Shown: positions 50,368 to 63,099 of the stretch, piece by piece
How positions within the stretch are numbered: the stretch's first letter is position 1
Layout of the letters: each line of letters opens with the position of its first letter
Origin: Mansonella perstans
Taxonomy: Eukaryota; Nematoda; Chromadorea; Rhabditida; Onchocercidae
Assembly: GCA_037074765.1 (NCBI GenBank)
Contig: JBAMDO010000115.1
Coordinates: 62,001-126,000, forward strand
Direction: 5' to 3'
DNA: 64,000 bases
The notes under the pieces: generated by a model
Seen by the model: the letters and a program-made list of their open reading frames with translations, nothing else
What the model was told of the DNA's origin: nothing
Database searches by the model: none
Translations under genes and position numbers: made by a program

Positions 50368-50381
50368 TTACCATAGCAACA
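50368..50381 (+). promoter_or_regulatory. X-box (RFX/DAF-19 site) upstream of IFT140
   Basis: GTTACCATAGCAAC fits the 14-base ciliary X-box consensus RYYNYYWWRRNRAC at every position and forms an imperfect palindrome. It lies 727 bases before the IFT140 start codon. In C. elegans such sites drive ciliary genes, including IFT components, in sensory neurons. The distance is longer than usual but fits an outron between promoter and the acceptor at 51080. Confidence 0.75.
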
Positions 50382-51066
50382 TGAGAGATGTGTGATATGT
50401 GTGGGTTGAAAGATATCATTCGGCATTCGTCCAATCAGTTAGTTGTTATAATAAATGAAATAATTTAAATTTCAGAATTCAATTTTTTTAATAGCTTAAA
50501 TTTCGGAGTTATTTTATTTTATTTTTTGTTACACTTCTTTCTATATTTATTCTTTCCCATTTAATAGGTATTAATGTTGCAAAATTAACATTGTAGATTT
50601 TTAATGAATAGCAATTATTACTGAATAATTCTCTCATGAGCATTGTTTTACATAGTTCAGAATCTTCAAGGAGTAATTTACAGAATTAAATTAAATATTA
50701 TTAAGTGATTGTTAAATTAAATATTATTAAGCAATGTAAAATTATCAATTCAGAACACTATGGAAAAAAAAATGATAAAAATTGAATTTCGAAATTTAAC
50801 TTATTTCAGTTATCATATTAATTGATTTAGGCATATGTTAAATGATATTTTTCAAAAAATTTAGCACCTTTTAGCATTTCTTAACTCACCTTGATGGTCA
50901 TTCCCATAATTTTACTACAGTTATGTTAATATGATGGTAATTTTTGACAAATTATATTGATTTTAGTGAAATGTAGCAAGAATTAATGGAAATTTTAGAT
51001 TATCTAGAGGTCAAACCGATTAATATGTGTCCGGAAAATTAATTAGAATGAAGTTTGCCGTTTTAC

Positions 51067-51080
51067 TTTTTCTTCTACAG
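51067..51080 (+). other. Probable trans-splice acceptor of IFT140
   Basis: TTTTTCTTCTACAG ends 27 bases before the IFT140 start codon. No upstream coding exon is seen, so this is either a spliced-leader site or the end of a 5' UTR intron. Confidence 0.5.
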
Positions 51081-51107
51081 GAAAAGATGAATAAAAATTA
51101 AAGTCCA

Positions 51108-54100
51108 ATGTCAGTATTAATTAACGAAAAAGTTGATAATGGAAAAAATGGTACGAGTAATAGTAATGATAATGGTACTGGTGAAATATATCACGAATTA
51201 ATGGAATGGCATCCAGCGAGTGGTTTACTCGCTCTAACAACACATCATGCAAATGTAGGAAGTGAAATTAATTTTTTCACTCATCAAGTAAGTAAATAAA
51301 TATTTGCCAGGTATGTAACTTATTTGTTGCATAAATTGCAACAATATTGTAATAACCAAAGTATATAAATTATTCATTTAAATTTTATTTGTTATTATAT
51401 CTCAGGACCAAAGTAAATTATTGTATTTAATAACCATATAAGTTAACTGTCTAATGAGCAATATCCTAAGTGCAAATTTAAGGCAACAATAACTATTTGT
51501 AAGGATGACACAAAAAAACAGCAATAAATTATTAATCTGTTACACTAGCAATTGAAAGTAAAAAAGAAAGTAGGAATTGGTAATTAAATGAATTAATTAA
51601 ATGAACATACTGCTATTAGATTTGTACATCTCTTCATTGATTACATTCTTCATATCTGTTTTATTGTATTATTAAAACTTTCGAACACTAACATTTACTT
51701 TTGTTAAATTTTCTCCATGGTTTCATTGCGGAATTCAAATTATAACTAATTTATACGATTAGAAATCGAAATTGAAAGGAAAAATTGAGATAATCAGAAA
51801 GTTATAAAGACAAAAATATTTCAAAATTGATTTGATGAGAATCTGAAAGTTGTAGCATTTAGGCTAGTTTTTTCCGCTTTATTCTCTTATCAACTCAAAA
51901 TGACAAGTGATAATAACACTTTCTTCTATCAATAATGATCACCAAGAAAATTTGCAAAATTCTGTTTAATCTCTTTAATTCAACTAAATAAATAAAAGAT
52001 TTAAAAATTTCAGAGCAAAAAGAAGCAATTAATACTTGGCCGAATGAACCGAATGAATTTCATTCTAAATAATAATTATTAACAATTGGCATTCTAAAAA
52101 TTGTTAAACATTTAAATTCAATTAGCATATATCATAATAAATTACATATACATGTTAATTAATTATTAATTTATTGATCTATACGCTAATAATCCAACTG
52201 TGTACTTAGTTATTAATTGTTATTTGATATTGCTGAAATTAATAAATATACTTTTAGGCCAGTAAAAGTGACCATTTACCTATTCGTAAAACTCACGCAC
52301 GTGTAATATATCTTTGTTGGCATCCTGTAATTGATATTATTGCAACCGGTTGGGATTCCGGTGATGTTATATTTCGTCTTCTTCAAAATGATGAAGGTAT
52401 GGTAAGAAAGTTTATTCATGAGATATCATCTTCATTATCATAACTAAGATGATAATATGATATATATTTGACCAACATTATCAATGATAAAATATCGCAT
52501 TATCATCATAATCGATGATAATATGGCACATAATAATACTGAGCAAATATTCAAATTTTATAGTTCTTTAGAATCGGCGAAGTATTGATTTATAGAAGTG
52601 TTTGTAAATATCATTTTTATTTAATAACTAGTAATTTATTAGTTGTCATTTGATATCATTACTTAATCGTTATCATTATTATCAGCGATATTATCATGAT
52701 TTTCATTTAGATTTTCTGCTTCCGACTGAAAATGTACCAAGTAGCGCGATAAAATGTATGCTATGGAGTAAAACTGATTTGAAAATTTGTATTGCTGAAA
52801 AGGTATGAAAAAAATAATTAATGAAACATAACTACACATGTATAAGATGATTTAATGCAAAGGTTTTTTTTTTTTTTATAGTTTGAGCGTTTATTTTACA
52901 TTTGAAGTGTGCCGTATTCTGCATTATAACTTTTTTTTCAAAATTAAAAAAAAATCCAAATCTTAATTTTAATAATTTCAAAATAGATTGGTAATGTTAC
53001 ATTGTGGAAAATCATAAATAATGGCAAAAGACGAATACTGAAAATCGAGGGTATTGGTACAATCAATGAAGAAGCGAACTGTATTTGTCGAAAATTATCA
53101 GAAAGGTTTTTTTCTTTTGTTCTTAAAATTTGCTAAAGCATATTTGAGAGACATTTTCACTAGTGATACCTGTTTTGGCAGCGATGATATCTTCCCTGTT
53201 GTTAATAAAAAATCTCCAACTATGACAAAATATTTCCGATCATTCATTATCTGTTAATTTCCTTATCCTAATAATAATTTCTGTTCCAATAACTGATAAT
53301 AATTCTGAGGGCAAAAGTGCAAGACGGTATTTGGCCAATGTAAAATAAGCTATCTACTAATTGATATTAACTTATTTTAAATCAAATTTAAATTTAATTT
53401 TGCAAATACTTTCACGAGCAAAAAAAAAAATTAATTTATAAGGACTATAAGAGTCATAAACTTTATAAGGGCTAAAACAGAATCGTATAAACTTTTCAGT
53501 AAATCACCACCATCTGAACATGACGTTGATACCAAGCAGAAAAATGTCGAATATAATGAAAAACATGCTACAGTGTTATTGACCGATGATGTAATAAAGT
53601 TTGAAATTCAATTTAAATTTAGACAGTGCTTAAAATGTATCGAAAAATAGGAAAAAAGTAATTTTAGAAAGAATTAAATTTCCAATTTCAACTCAAATTT
53701 GATAGGATCACTCAGTACATTTAAAATTTTTCAAAATTGAAAAGTTTAGTTTTTAGATGAAAAACTGAACAAAAAAATTTAAAAAGAACTCTTTAAAAAT
53801 GGGAAAATGAAAATTTAGGAAAATGTCAAGTCAAATGAATGTTTCATTATTGGTGGTGCGAATGGTGGCATTCACATTTTTCATTACAACGGTAAAATTT
53901 GCGAAATTCATCGGGTATGATGTAATTTAAATTTAAAATTTACGTCCTCAAATTTTTGTTTACTTTTCAATTATTGACGAATGTTTGAATTACTTATTTT
54001 ATTTAGTAAACTAAAATGAATAATCATTTAGCTGGATAGCGCAGTGCTACAATTACACTATATTGAAACGAAAGGTTTACTGATAGCCTTAAGCCAAGAA

Positions 54101-57100
54101 TTATTTTTTCATCAGCTCATTCTGATCGATGATTATAAAGTTGAAGAAAAAATTCGTGTATGTTGTGTGTTGTATATCTTTTAGTTTTAAACATTTTACT
54201 TTAATGAAATTCGAATTCAACAATTATTTAAGTTAAATTTATGAGAAAATTTCAATTAAATTTGGTTTTGAAAAAATTTTTTTTGTTTGAATGTTTAAAT
54301 TTATAGCTCTAAGATGATTTTTTTATATATTTTAAAATTTAATTTTAGGTTAAAGTTAATGGAAAATGGCCGAATTTTCAAATGGTAACAATGAAAACTG
54401 ATATGTTTGCTGTGTGTAGTGGTGAGAACGAAGTAAGGTATGGTACTTCATCAAATAATTTTTTAATTTAATATGAACTAAATATCTGCTTTCTTGGATG
54501 CTTTCAACCATATTTTGCCATGTAATGAATTAGTGCAATTTTAGTTAAAATCAAATAAAACCAATGAAATATTTTGATTAAATGAAGTCAAAAGTGATAA
54601 TTTAAGATTTAAAATTTGCTTATCAAAAATTCTATTTAATAAATTATACTTTGCTGCCTTTTACTTATCTTTTGCTTTGTTTAACTTTAATTTTTATGAG
54701 ATAGAGTTTTTAGTAAGCAAATTCGAAAATTTTTCATAATCTTAGAATTTGGGATTTAAAGAACGACGAGAATGGAGTTCTATCATTACGGACAGCAAAA
54801 AGCTTCAGTGCAGCAGATTCTATTACTTGCTTGTCATATTCAAATATTAAAGGTAAAATAGTCTTCGGTGAATTCCAATCTTAACTGCACTTCAATGTTA
54901 CTAACTAAAATGGATTGTTGCAATTTTATAAAGGGTGGATTCATTTAATAGAAAGTGTGTTTTAAAATTATTTTAGAAATATATTTTAATTAACTTTCAG
55001 ATTGTTTATCAGGTGGAACTGCAAATGGTAAAATTGCTAATTGGCGATATTGTTACGGAAATGATGAAAAAATTAGTAAACAGTGGATTTTGCAAGAGGC
55101 TGTTGACATTGGTTCGCCAGTAAGTTATTACAACAAAATTTACCTTGCGAAATAAATCGTTTCTAAATTTTTAAAATTTTGATAAATTTTTTCAGGTACA
55201 GGTGATCAGTTGGTCAACAATTTCCAGTGTTCTTGCTGTTTCCACAGGAAATGCTATAATATTATTAAAAGAACAACAAATTCTATCACATATGAATAGA
55301 AATGTTGGTCAAATTCATTCTTTGAAAACTTTCAACTGAAATTTATTATCAATATTAATTTAATATTAGAAGTTAAAAGTTGGAATTAAAATTCTTGTTA
55401 GAATTATCAAAATATGGAAATATTTTATTGGGATGTGATATTATTCTTATGATCCCTAAGATATTTCCATCATCATTAATCTGTGTGGCTTATCCTTTAA
55501 ATTACTTTTAAAGATATCTGTTAATACATATAAGTTTTCTTGTTTGTTTATATCCATTAAATTTCTACAGATTAAAATTAATCACAAGTAATTAAAATTG
55601 CTAATGCTTTATAATTTTCACTTCAATTTTTTCTCAAACTTCATATTTCATACTTTATACTTACAGATGCCGGTACTAAAGTTAAGTTATACTTACAGAT
55701 AGCGGTATTACAGTCAAGTGCAAAAAAAATCACACTGATATGCTTGGAATCAATGGAACAGTACGATCTAAATGTATCGATTACACCTAAAGGACTTCAT
55801 ATGGGTGAAAAACATTTGGCACTTTGGGATAATCAACAAGTGAGCTATATTGAATTCAATCTTTTTTTTTAATTAAACTTTCAGAAATATTTTTATTTAA
55901 AGGAAAACGAAACTATTTTTTTACTTGAGTTTGTTTTTTTCTGCCTTCAAAAAAAAGAAATAAAGAATGTTAGAATTGCAAAATTGAGGATAATAAAGTT
56001 TTTTTTTTTTAATTATAATAATAAATTTTTCATACTTCGAACTTAAAAATTTCAGATATATTTGTATGAAGTAATTAATGAGGTGAATAAAAAATTAGAT
56101 GCACAGTTGACAGCAAATTTCAACTGTTCCACTTCGAGTGTTGTTGTGTATCAACAGAACGTATGTTGTATCGAAAATGATAGAATTAGAATTCGAACAT
56201 TTCAGGTTATATTTTTCTTACATATTGTAAAAGTTTTCACAGTTTTCAAATTTTTTAATGAATTTTTAAGTATTAATTTTGTATTATATTTACAGTATTT
56301 TAAAAATCTGCAGTAAAATTTTAGGCTTGAAATAATTAGCTAAATATTATTATTTTCAGGGTACTGTAAAGAAAGTACTATTATTAACGGAAATAGAAGG
56401 TGATCCGGCATTGATAGATATTAATGGTAACTGGTTATGTGTTGTAAGTGTTAATGGATTTATACGTATTTATGATCTGTCTGCAAGGTATGGAGAAAAA
56501 TATCTCAATCTTTAATTTTTTACCATACTCATATTATTTTAAATTTGATTCCTTAATTCTGTGTTACTTTTATAGAACTTCAAAAATTGTCAATATATTC
56601 TTACGCTTAAAATAATTGACTTAATATTATTAATTTTAAGGTATTGTAATTTTATGATACTGTCTTTTGATCTATTTCAATTTCGTAAAATTTATTTGTT
56701 ACAGAGAAGCACGCCAGCAATATCATTCAAAATGTATTGCTCAGTCGGTTCAGAATTTCAAACATTTTTCACATATTAAACTTAATAAACTTGGCAATCG
56801 TGTTAGCTTCACTTATTGCATCGATGATAGCAAAAATGTATGAATTAATTACCAATATTAAATGAATTTCATGATTAAAATCCAAAATCGGAAATAATTT
56901 AAAAAATGAATTGGGTAGATAAAATAGAATAATTGAGGACTAAGATGAGAATCTAATTCAAAATGATACGAAAAAATGTTTATAATGAAAATTAGTTTTT
57001 TCTGTGGAATTTATAATTTCAATAAAAAAATACGGTAGTAATACGGTAATCAATATAGCAAATTAATTACATCAATTGTTATGATTGGATGTTAAAAGTT

Positions 57101-60100
57101 TTTAATCAAATTTAGAAAAATTCAAAATTTGCATTTTTAAGGTGTATCCAAGTATTATGGTTTGGGATGCTGATTCAGATGTAGTTTCAAATTTCAATTT
57201 TACTACCGGTATGACCGATCAGCAGCAATATGAAGCAGATGCTAATAATGCTGCATCTGCAGACCATAATCGACCAGATACCGCTGTTGCACGGTATATA
57301 TTTTAAACTTCTGATGCTTATGATTTAAAATTGAAAATTGTTATTTTCGATATAAAACTGAATTTTTTCAACTTCTAGCTTTACTTATTGTCTGCAGCAA
57401 AATTAAGAAAGAACAAAAACGATATCTTCTTCCGGAATATCTACCCGGTTTTCACTGTTGGGACAGTAATGACTCGCGTTATTTGATATGTGAAGCAAAT
57501 CATCGCAAACCAAATGTTGTATGCATTTTCTTGCGTTATGCTGTTTTAATTTTTAAAGAAAAAAGTTTCTTTAAATAATTCATTTTTCTTAAATTATCAG
57601 TAATTCTAGGATCACAAAATTTATGCTAACATTAATCAATAAGGCAAAAAAATGTCAAACAAGTTAACTCCTATTTGTTAATTTGGCTAACTCTGTTCAG
57701 TTCACCTGAAATTATTTGTCCATTTATTTGAAATTAATTGTAATAAATACGGCGTAATGTATTTTCATCGATTTCATCAAAATTTTTTCTTCATGCCTTT
57801 TGAGTATTATTTATTGTTTACTGATACTTTGTTCATTTTCTTTTTAGGATGAAATATTTAAACTTGAAACTTTTTTGGAAGTTTTCACCAAAATGTCATT
57901 ACCATCCTTTTCTTTTTTCCAGGGTCCAAATTATTTATTGTCAATATTTGTAACATCGGAAGATGGCTTACATATGCATGATTTACAACTACAGTCTCGA
58001 AATTCTGAGGTTTTACTCAATTGCACAATACCATACTTATACTTTGTTCGTAAGGTTAGTTTTGTTTCATTTCACCATAAATTTAGCAAAATTTCATTTT
58101 GTTTTATTTATTTTACTTTATTTTAATTTTTTTTATTTTTTTTCTATTTTTTATGCTAAGTTTAGAAAGCAGTCTTTTAAGGACAATGATGAAAATGAAG
58201 ATGGTGACAATGAGATGAGTTTTGGAAATTTACTCTTACGTCAAGTTCTTCGAGAATTTATTGGACTTGAGGATTCAGATATAACAACTAAAGAAGTATG
58301 CTATTAGTAAACTTCCAAATATTCTATTACTGCTTTATGTTTTGATGTGTTAATTTCCAATGTTTTGTTAAAAATAAGGCAATTATTTTAATTGTAAATA
58401 AAAAAAGAAAGTTTCGACAATGATGAAATGGCTATTTTGCAGGCAGTGATGAACTTTTCATTTTATATGACAATTAATAAAATGGATGAAGCATTTAAAT
58501 CTATCAAATTTATTAAAAGGTTTAAATTTGCTAATTTTCAAATATTGTGATTTCTTTCACTTATTGATTTATGCTAGCTTATTCATTATTATGTTATATT
58601 CCAGTGAAAATGCTTGGGAGCATATGGCGCATATGTGTGTTAAAACGCGGCGTCTTGATGTTGCATTGTTATGTCTCGGGAATATGGGACATGCATGGGG
58701 TGTGCGAGCTTTAAAACGATCAATTCAAAATGGCGATCCTTTAGAAGTTCAAGCAGCTACATTAGCCATTCAGCTAGGCCTATTGGTATGTTTTATACTC
58801 TATCATTTCATTAAAATTGTTCCAAGATCAAAGAAGTTTGCTAATAATGGAAATTTTAGGATGAAGCAGAGGCACTTTTTGCAAGCTGTGGTCGATATGA
58901 TTTGGTCAATCGACTTTTGCAAACACGAAATCGTTGGGATGAAGTTTGTGAAAAGAATTTGAAAAAACAAAAGAAGCTAAAGAAGCTATTATTAAATTTT
59001 TATCATTAAATTCCATTACAAACTTAATAAGTCAATGAAAATCTCATAAATTTCAGGCATTCAAAGTTGCTCAAAAACATGATCGAATACATTTACGGAA
59101 TACGTATTACAATCATGCAAATTATCTCGAATCGCTTAATTCCATTGATGATGCAATTGAAAAGTGTGCGATACAATTATCGAACTATCAAAATTCCTAT
59201 TACATTTTGCACAAAATTTAATTGCACAATTGCATTTAAATTTTGAAAGTCGTAATTCAGAACGAATATTTTTAGCTACGAGAAATCCTGTACACATCTA
59301 TTCGAAGTACCACGAATGCTATTTGATCGTCCTGAAATGCTTGAAGCATATGTAAAAAAGACGAAACATCCGTAAGTTTGAACTGATAATCCGGGAAAAA
59401 GAAGAAAGCAAAAACTAATGATTGTGATTTGTTCTTTGATCAAATTCATTAATTTATCACAAAAATGTTGAATGTCGCCGAATATCTATGACATTGCCAT
59501 TATTAATATTGCTCTTTTATCGATGTGATAATTTTTTTTTTTAAAGCACTATTTAATATCACAGAGGTGTACAGAAATGGTGGGCGCAATATATGGAAAG
59601 TAAAGGTGATGTGGAAGCAGCACGTTTGCATTATCAATATGCCGAAGATTATTTATCAATTGTTCGTTTACTTTGTCGTACCAACAATATAGATGAAGTA
59701 AGTAATGCAAAAATTAGAAGCATTAATTTCATTATAGGATTACATATTAAATTTTAGAGTATTGTAAAGCATTTCGTATTAATTTTGCCATTTCATTTCA
59801 CATAAATTTTATAGTACATTTTACATATTTGGTTTCAGGTGAAAAAAGAAAATTTGTTTAGCAATTATTTAGGATTCAGTTTCTAGAATTTCTGATACCG
59901 TTTTTCTTCCCAGTTGATCCTACACTAAGGTGAAAATGTATACTTTCATAATATTTTATCACAAATTATTTTTAGGCAATAGAAATAGCAAACAGTAGTG
60001 GTGATAAGGCTGCTTGCTATTATATGGGACAATATTTTGAAGCGCATGGTGATTCAAATACAGCTGTCATGTTTTTCACCAAAGCACATGCATACAGTAA

Positions 60101-63033
60101 TGCATTACGTCTTGCTAAAGTACTCTCTTAGTTATTCTATAAACTAATAATTTACATTGAATATAAGCATTATATTAAATAAATTATGTGCTAAAATTAA
60201 CATAATAAGTGAAACAAATTGGCATTGGTATGTTTGATTATGATATTTCAACTAGTTTTCTAAAGCTTTTTGTGTTATTAAACATTTTATCATTAAAGAG
60301 CTGATTTTTATTAAATGAAACTAAATTTAAATTAAAAAAAGAAAATTATTTTCATTTATACAACAGGAAAATAATATGAAAGATAAAATTGCCAATTTGG
60401 CTTTAATAGCTGGTGGAAATGAATTGGTTGAAGCAGCACAATACTATGAAAATATACCGGGAGAAACTGATAAAGCTGTCATGTTATATCATAAGGTAGA
60501 GTAAAATTTTAATTTTTGATTTTAAAATATCGTTGCATTCAATCTATTATATTATAACTTAATAAGAATAAAATTTTAGAAAAAAAAGGCGCAAAATGTT
60601 GTGCTCGTATTGTCTTGTTTCTTTTTAGGCTGGTATGCTTAATCTATCTCTTGATCTGGCATTTCGTACCGAGCAATTTAGTGCCTTAGATTTGATCACT
60701 AATGAGCTGGATGAAAATTCCGATCCACGAACACTTGAGCGAGCTGCGGAATTTTTCAAAAATAATCAACAATATAGCAAAGCTGTGCAACTTTTAGCTT
60801 ATTCGAAAAAGGTATATATGTAAATTTGTATATCAGTTATGATTAAATGACAAAATAAAAATAATAAAAAAATTATTAAATTCATAAAAATTTTCGAAAT
60901 TTATAATATAATTTGGGTGAGATTTATTTCTTCCTCATTGTCCCTACGGGCATAAATTCAATTTTTAATTATCAACCATTTTCAGTACTCAGAAGCCATT
61001 GACCTATGCAGACAGAAGAATGTTCCAATTAATGAAACATTAGCGGAAGTATTAACACCTTCGAAAGGCAAAAGAAAATTTAACTGAATTATTAACTAAT
61101 TTTAGATAATCAAACAATATTTCGAGACTTTTTGAAATTTTAAAATGGAATTGTTGTTCTATAGAAATCAAAATGAAAAAAGAAAGCAAAAATTTTAAAC
61201 AGTTGATTGTTTATTCAAGAAGAAATATCGAATGAAGCTGAACGGATAAAACTTTTGGAATTAATAGCCGAATGTTGTATACAGCAACGGAATTATCACT
61301 TTGCAGCGAAAAAATACACTCAAGCTGGGAATAAATTAGAAGTGAATTGTTTTTTCACTCATTTTAAATGTAATACAATGGTAGTAATCGATAATTATAC
61401 TAATAGAATATAACTGAATCGAGTTTTTAAGTTCTGCTACATTGCAACATGAGTTATTTGATTTATTGTAAGAAAAAGCTTTTAATTATTGGTAACTAAA
61501 CAACAGCTTATCGTCCCAAAAAATTCAAAGTGTCATAAAATTTTGTCTGGGCACGAGTAAAATATTCCTGTGCTGAATCCTTGGCATTTTCATTCTGTTC
61601 TAAGTGAGCATTGAAATAATCTCAAATTATTACACCATTTTACTTTTTTTAGGCTATGAGATCATTGGTCAAATCAGGCGACACTAAAAGGATTATATTT
61701 TTTGCGACAGCGGCAAAGAAAAAAGAAATTTTCATTCTAGCAGCTAATTACTTGCAAACATTAAATTGGAAAGACGATGTTAATTTGATGAAGCAGATTG
61801 AGTCCTTTTACAATAAGGCTAATGCATATGAACATTTGTCGAGTTTTTATGAATCATGTGCACAGGTATTTATTTGCTTATTTTACCTACTAAAATTAGT
61901 TTAAAAAATATAACTTGTGAAGAAATTGCTTATTTCAAATTATATAAATCTTTTTGCGAAGTTTACAGAAAATAGTGAGCAGAGACAGATAAAAAAAGTA
62001 GCGGAAAATGTGGAATTACTTTTACGATTAATTTTATGGCATCACTTTTTTTCAAGTTATTCGAGAAATTTGATTGATTTTTGTTTTAACTGTCACAATC
62101 ATATTTATTTTTAAAGTAAGTTATTAATGAAGAATGCTGTGATATTCTGAAATTAGCTAACCATTGGAGGATGAGCTAGTTTCATTTCAGATTGAAATTG
62201 ATGATTATCGTGATTACAGTAAAGCAGTCGATGCACTTAATGAAGCATTACGTTGTATCACGAAAGCATTGCAAAGCAATCCTGAAAATAACGAATATTT
62301 AATGGAAAAACAAACCGAATTACATCAGGCTGTTGGAAATATTAAAGAATTCATTCAAATTAGAACGTAAAAATCCCAAATTTTTCAGGATTTAAGAGAA
62401 AATTTTGCGTTTTTAGGTTTATTCGTTAGAATATTTATTATTCACATTTTTAGCTTATACGAGCTGGATCCAGTCGATGCAATAAGGCAATTAGAAATGC
62501 TTGCAGATGACAAGCAAGCCTGTAAGACTATACGGCTTGGTGATATTTATGCGATTATGATTAAATACAATGTCCACAAAACAAATTACAAAAAAGTTAG
62601 TAGTTGAAAGTGCAACAAATCTTTTTCAAATCCAGTAACTTTGAAAACAAAAAATAATAGTTTATGAATTGCTCTTAGAGTTTTAATTAATTTTCAGGCT
62701 TACTTACTGATACAACAGCTAAGAGAACGTGAGCCACCTATCAGGCTTAATCACTATATCAGCAAAGAAATTTTAATTAATTTTCAGGCTTACTCATTGA
62801 TACAACAGCTAAGAGAACGTAAGCCCCATATCAGGCTTAGTCACTATATCAGCAAAGAAATACACGATGTTATTCGTGATGAGCTAAAACTGTCATATTT
62901 CATTAATGAAGAAAAAAATGGATCAGAATCTGGTGAGAACCAGAGATTCCATAATGCTAATGATGATGATGAAGTAGATTATAGCTATGCAATGAAGCGT
63001 CGTTTTCAACAGGACAACAAAACATACGAATAA
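51108..63033 (+). CDS. che-11: Intraflagellar transport protein IFT140 (IFT-A complex)
   Basis: Thirty-four exons, phases matching throughout: 51108-51287, 52258-52396, 52711-52802, 52987-53105, 53500-53590, 53819-53914, 54032-54157, 54349-54437, 54746-54852, 55001-55119, 55196-55303, 55699-55839, 56056-56205, 56360-56487, 56705-56837, 57142-57293, 57398-57515, 57923-58054, 58161-58295, 58443-58519, 58605-58785, 58860-58943, 59057-59163, 59276-59371, 59565-59697, 59976-60119, 60367-60495, 60629-60811, 60986-61067, 61220-61341, 61653-61865, 62191-62366, 62454-62595, 62698-63033. Length is 1519 or 1489 residues by choice of last acceptor; human has 1462. Residues 1 to about 740 are WD40 propellers; the rest is the TPR-like solenoid, with near-identical blocks such as [53 protein letters not shown] and [18 protein letters not shown] drives retrograde ciliary transport and membrane-protein import. 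Intron 29 starts with GC. Exon 18 has an alternative acceptor at 57847 adding 25 codons. Symbol by orthology. Confidence 0.97.
52499..52522. repeat. 9-bp perfect hairpin in IFT140 intron 2
   Basis: ATTATCATC and GATGATAAT flank a six-base loop. Related GATGATAATATG words recur nearby at 52449-52460. Probably low-complexity DNA. Confidence 0.6.
55655..55718 (+). repeat. 32-bp tandem duplication of the IFT140 exon 12 acceptor
   Basis: TTATACTTACAGAT plus 18 bases occurs at 55655-55686 and again, slightly changed, at 55687-55718. Both contain TTACAG. Splicing at the first would run into TAG within 12 codons, so only the second acceptor (55698) keeps the protein. Confidence 0.88.
62681..62860 (+). 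repeat. 90-bp tandem duplication of acceptor plus last-exon sequence in IFT140
   Basis: 62681-62770 and 62771-62860 differ at about six positions. Each copy starts with the identical TTTTAATTAATTTTCAG and continues into coding sequence for [20 protein letters not shown]. Ninety is a multiple of three and the junction has no stop, so the first acceptor (62697) yields both copies with LINFQ between them and the second (62787) yields one. Confidence 0.95.
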
Positions 63034-63089
63034 ATGAATTTTGAACATGATTTGTAATGAAAAATGCGTGAGCTGATGTAATGGTGATA

Positions 63090-63095
63090 AATAAA
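63090..63095 (+). terminator. Poly(A) signal of IFT140
   Basis: AATAAA 57 bases after the stop codon. Confidence 0.6.
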
Positions 63096-63099
63096 AATT

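Noticed and set aside
53054..53257. 67-codon plus-strand frame extending past IFT140 exon 4
   Set aside because: It reads into an intron; the exon 4 donor at 53106 joins in phase to exon 5 and restores the model.
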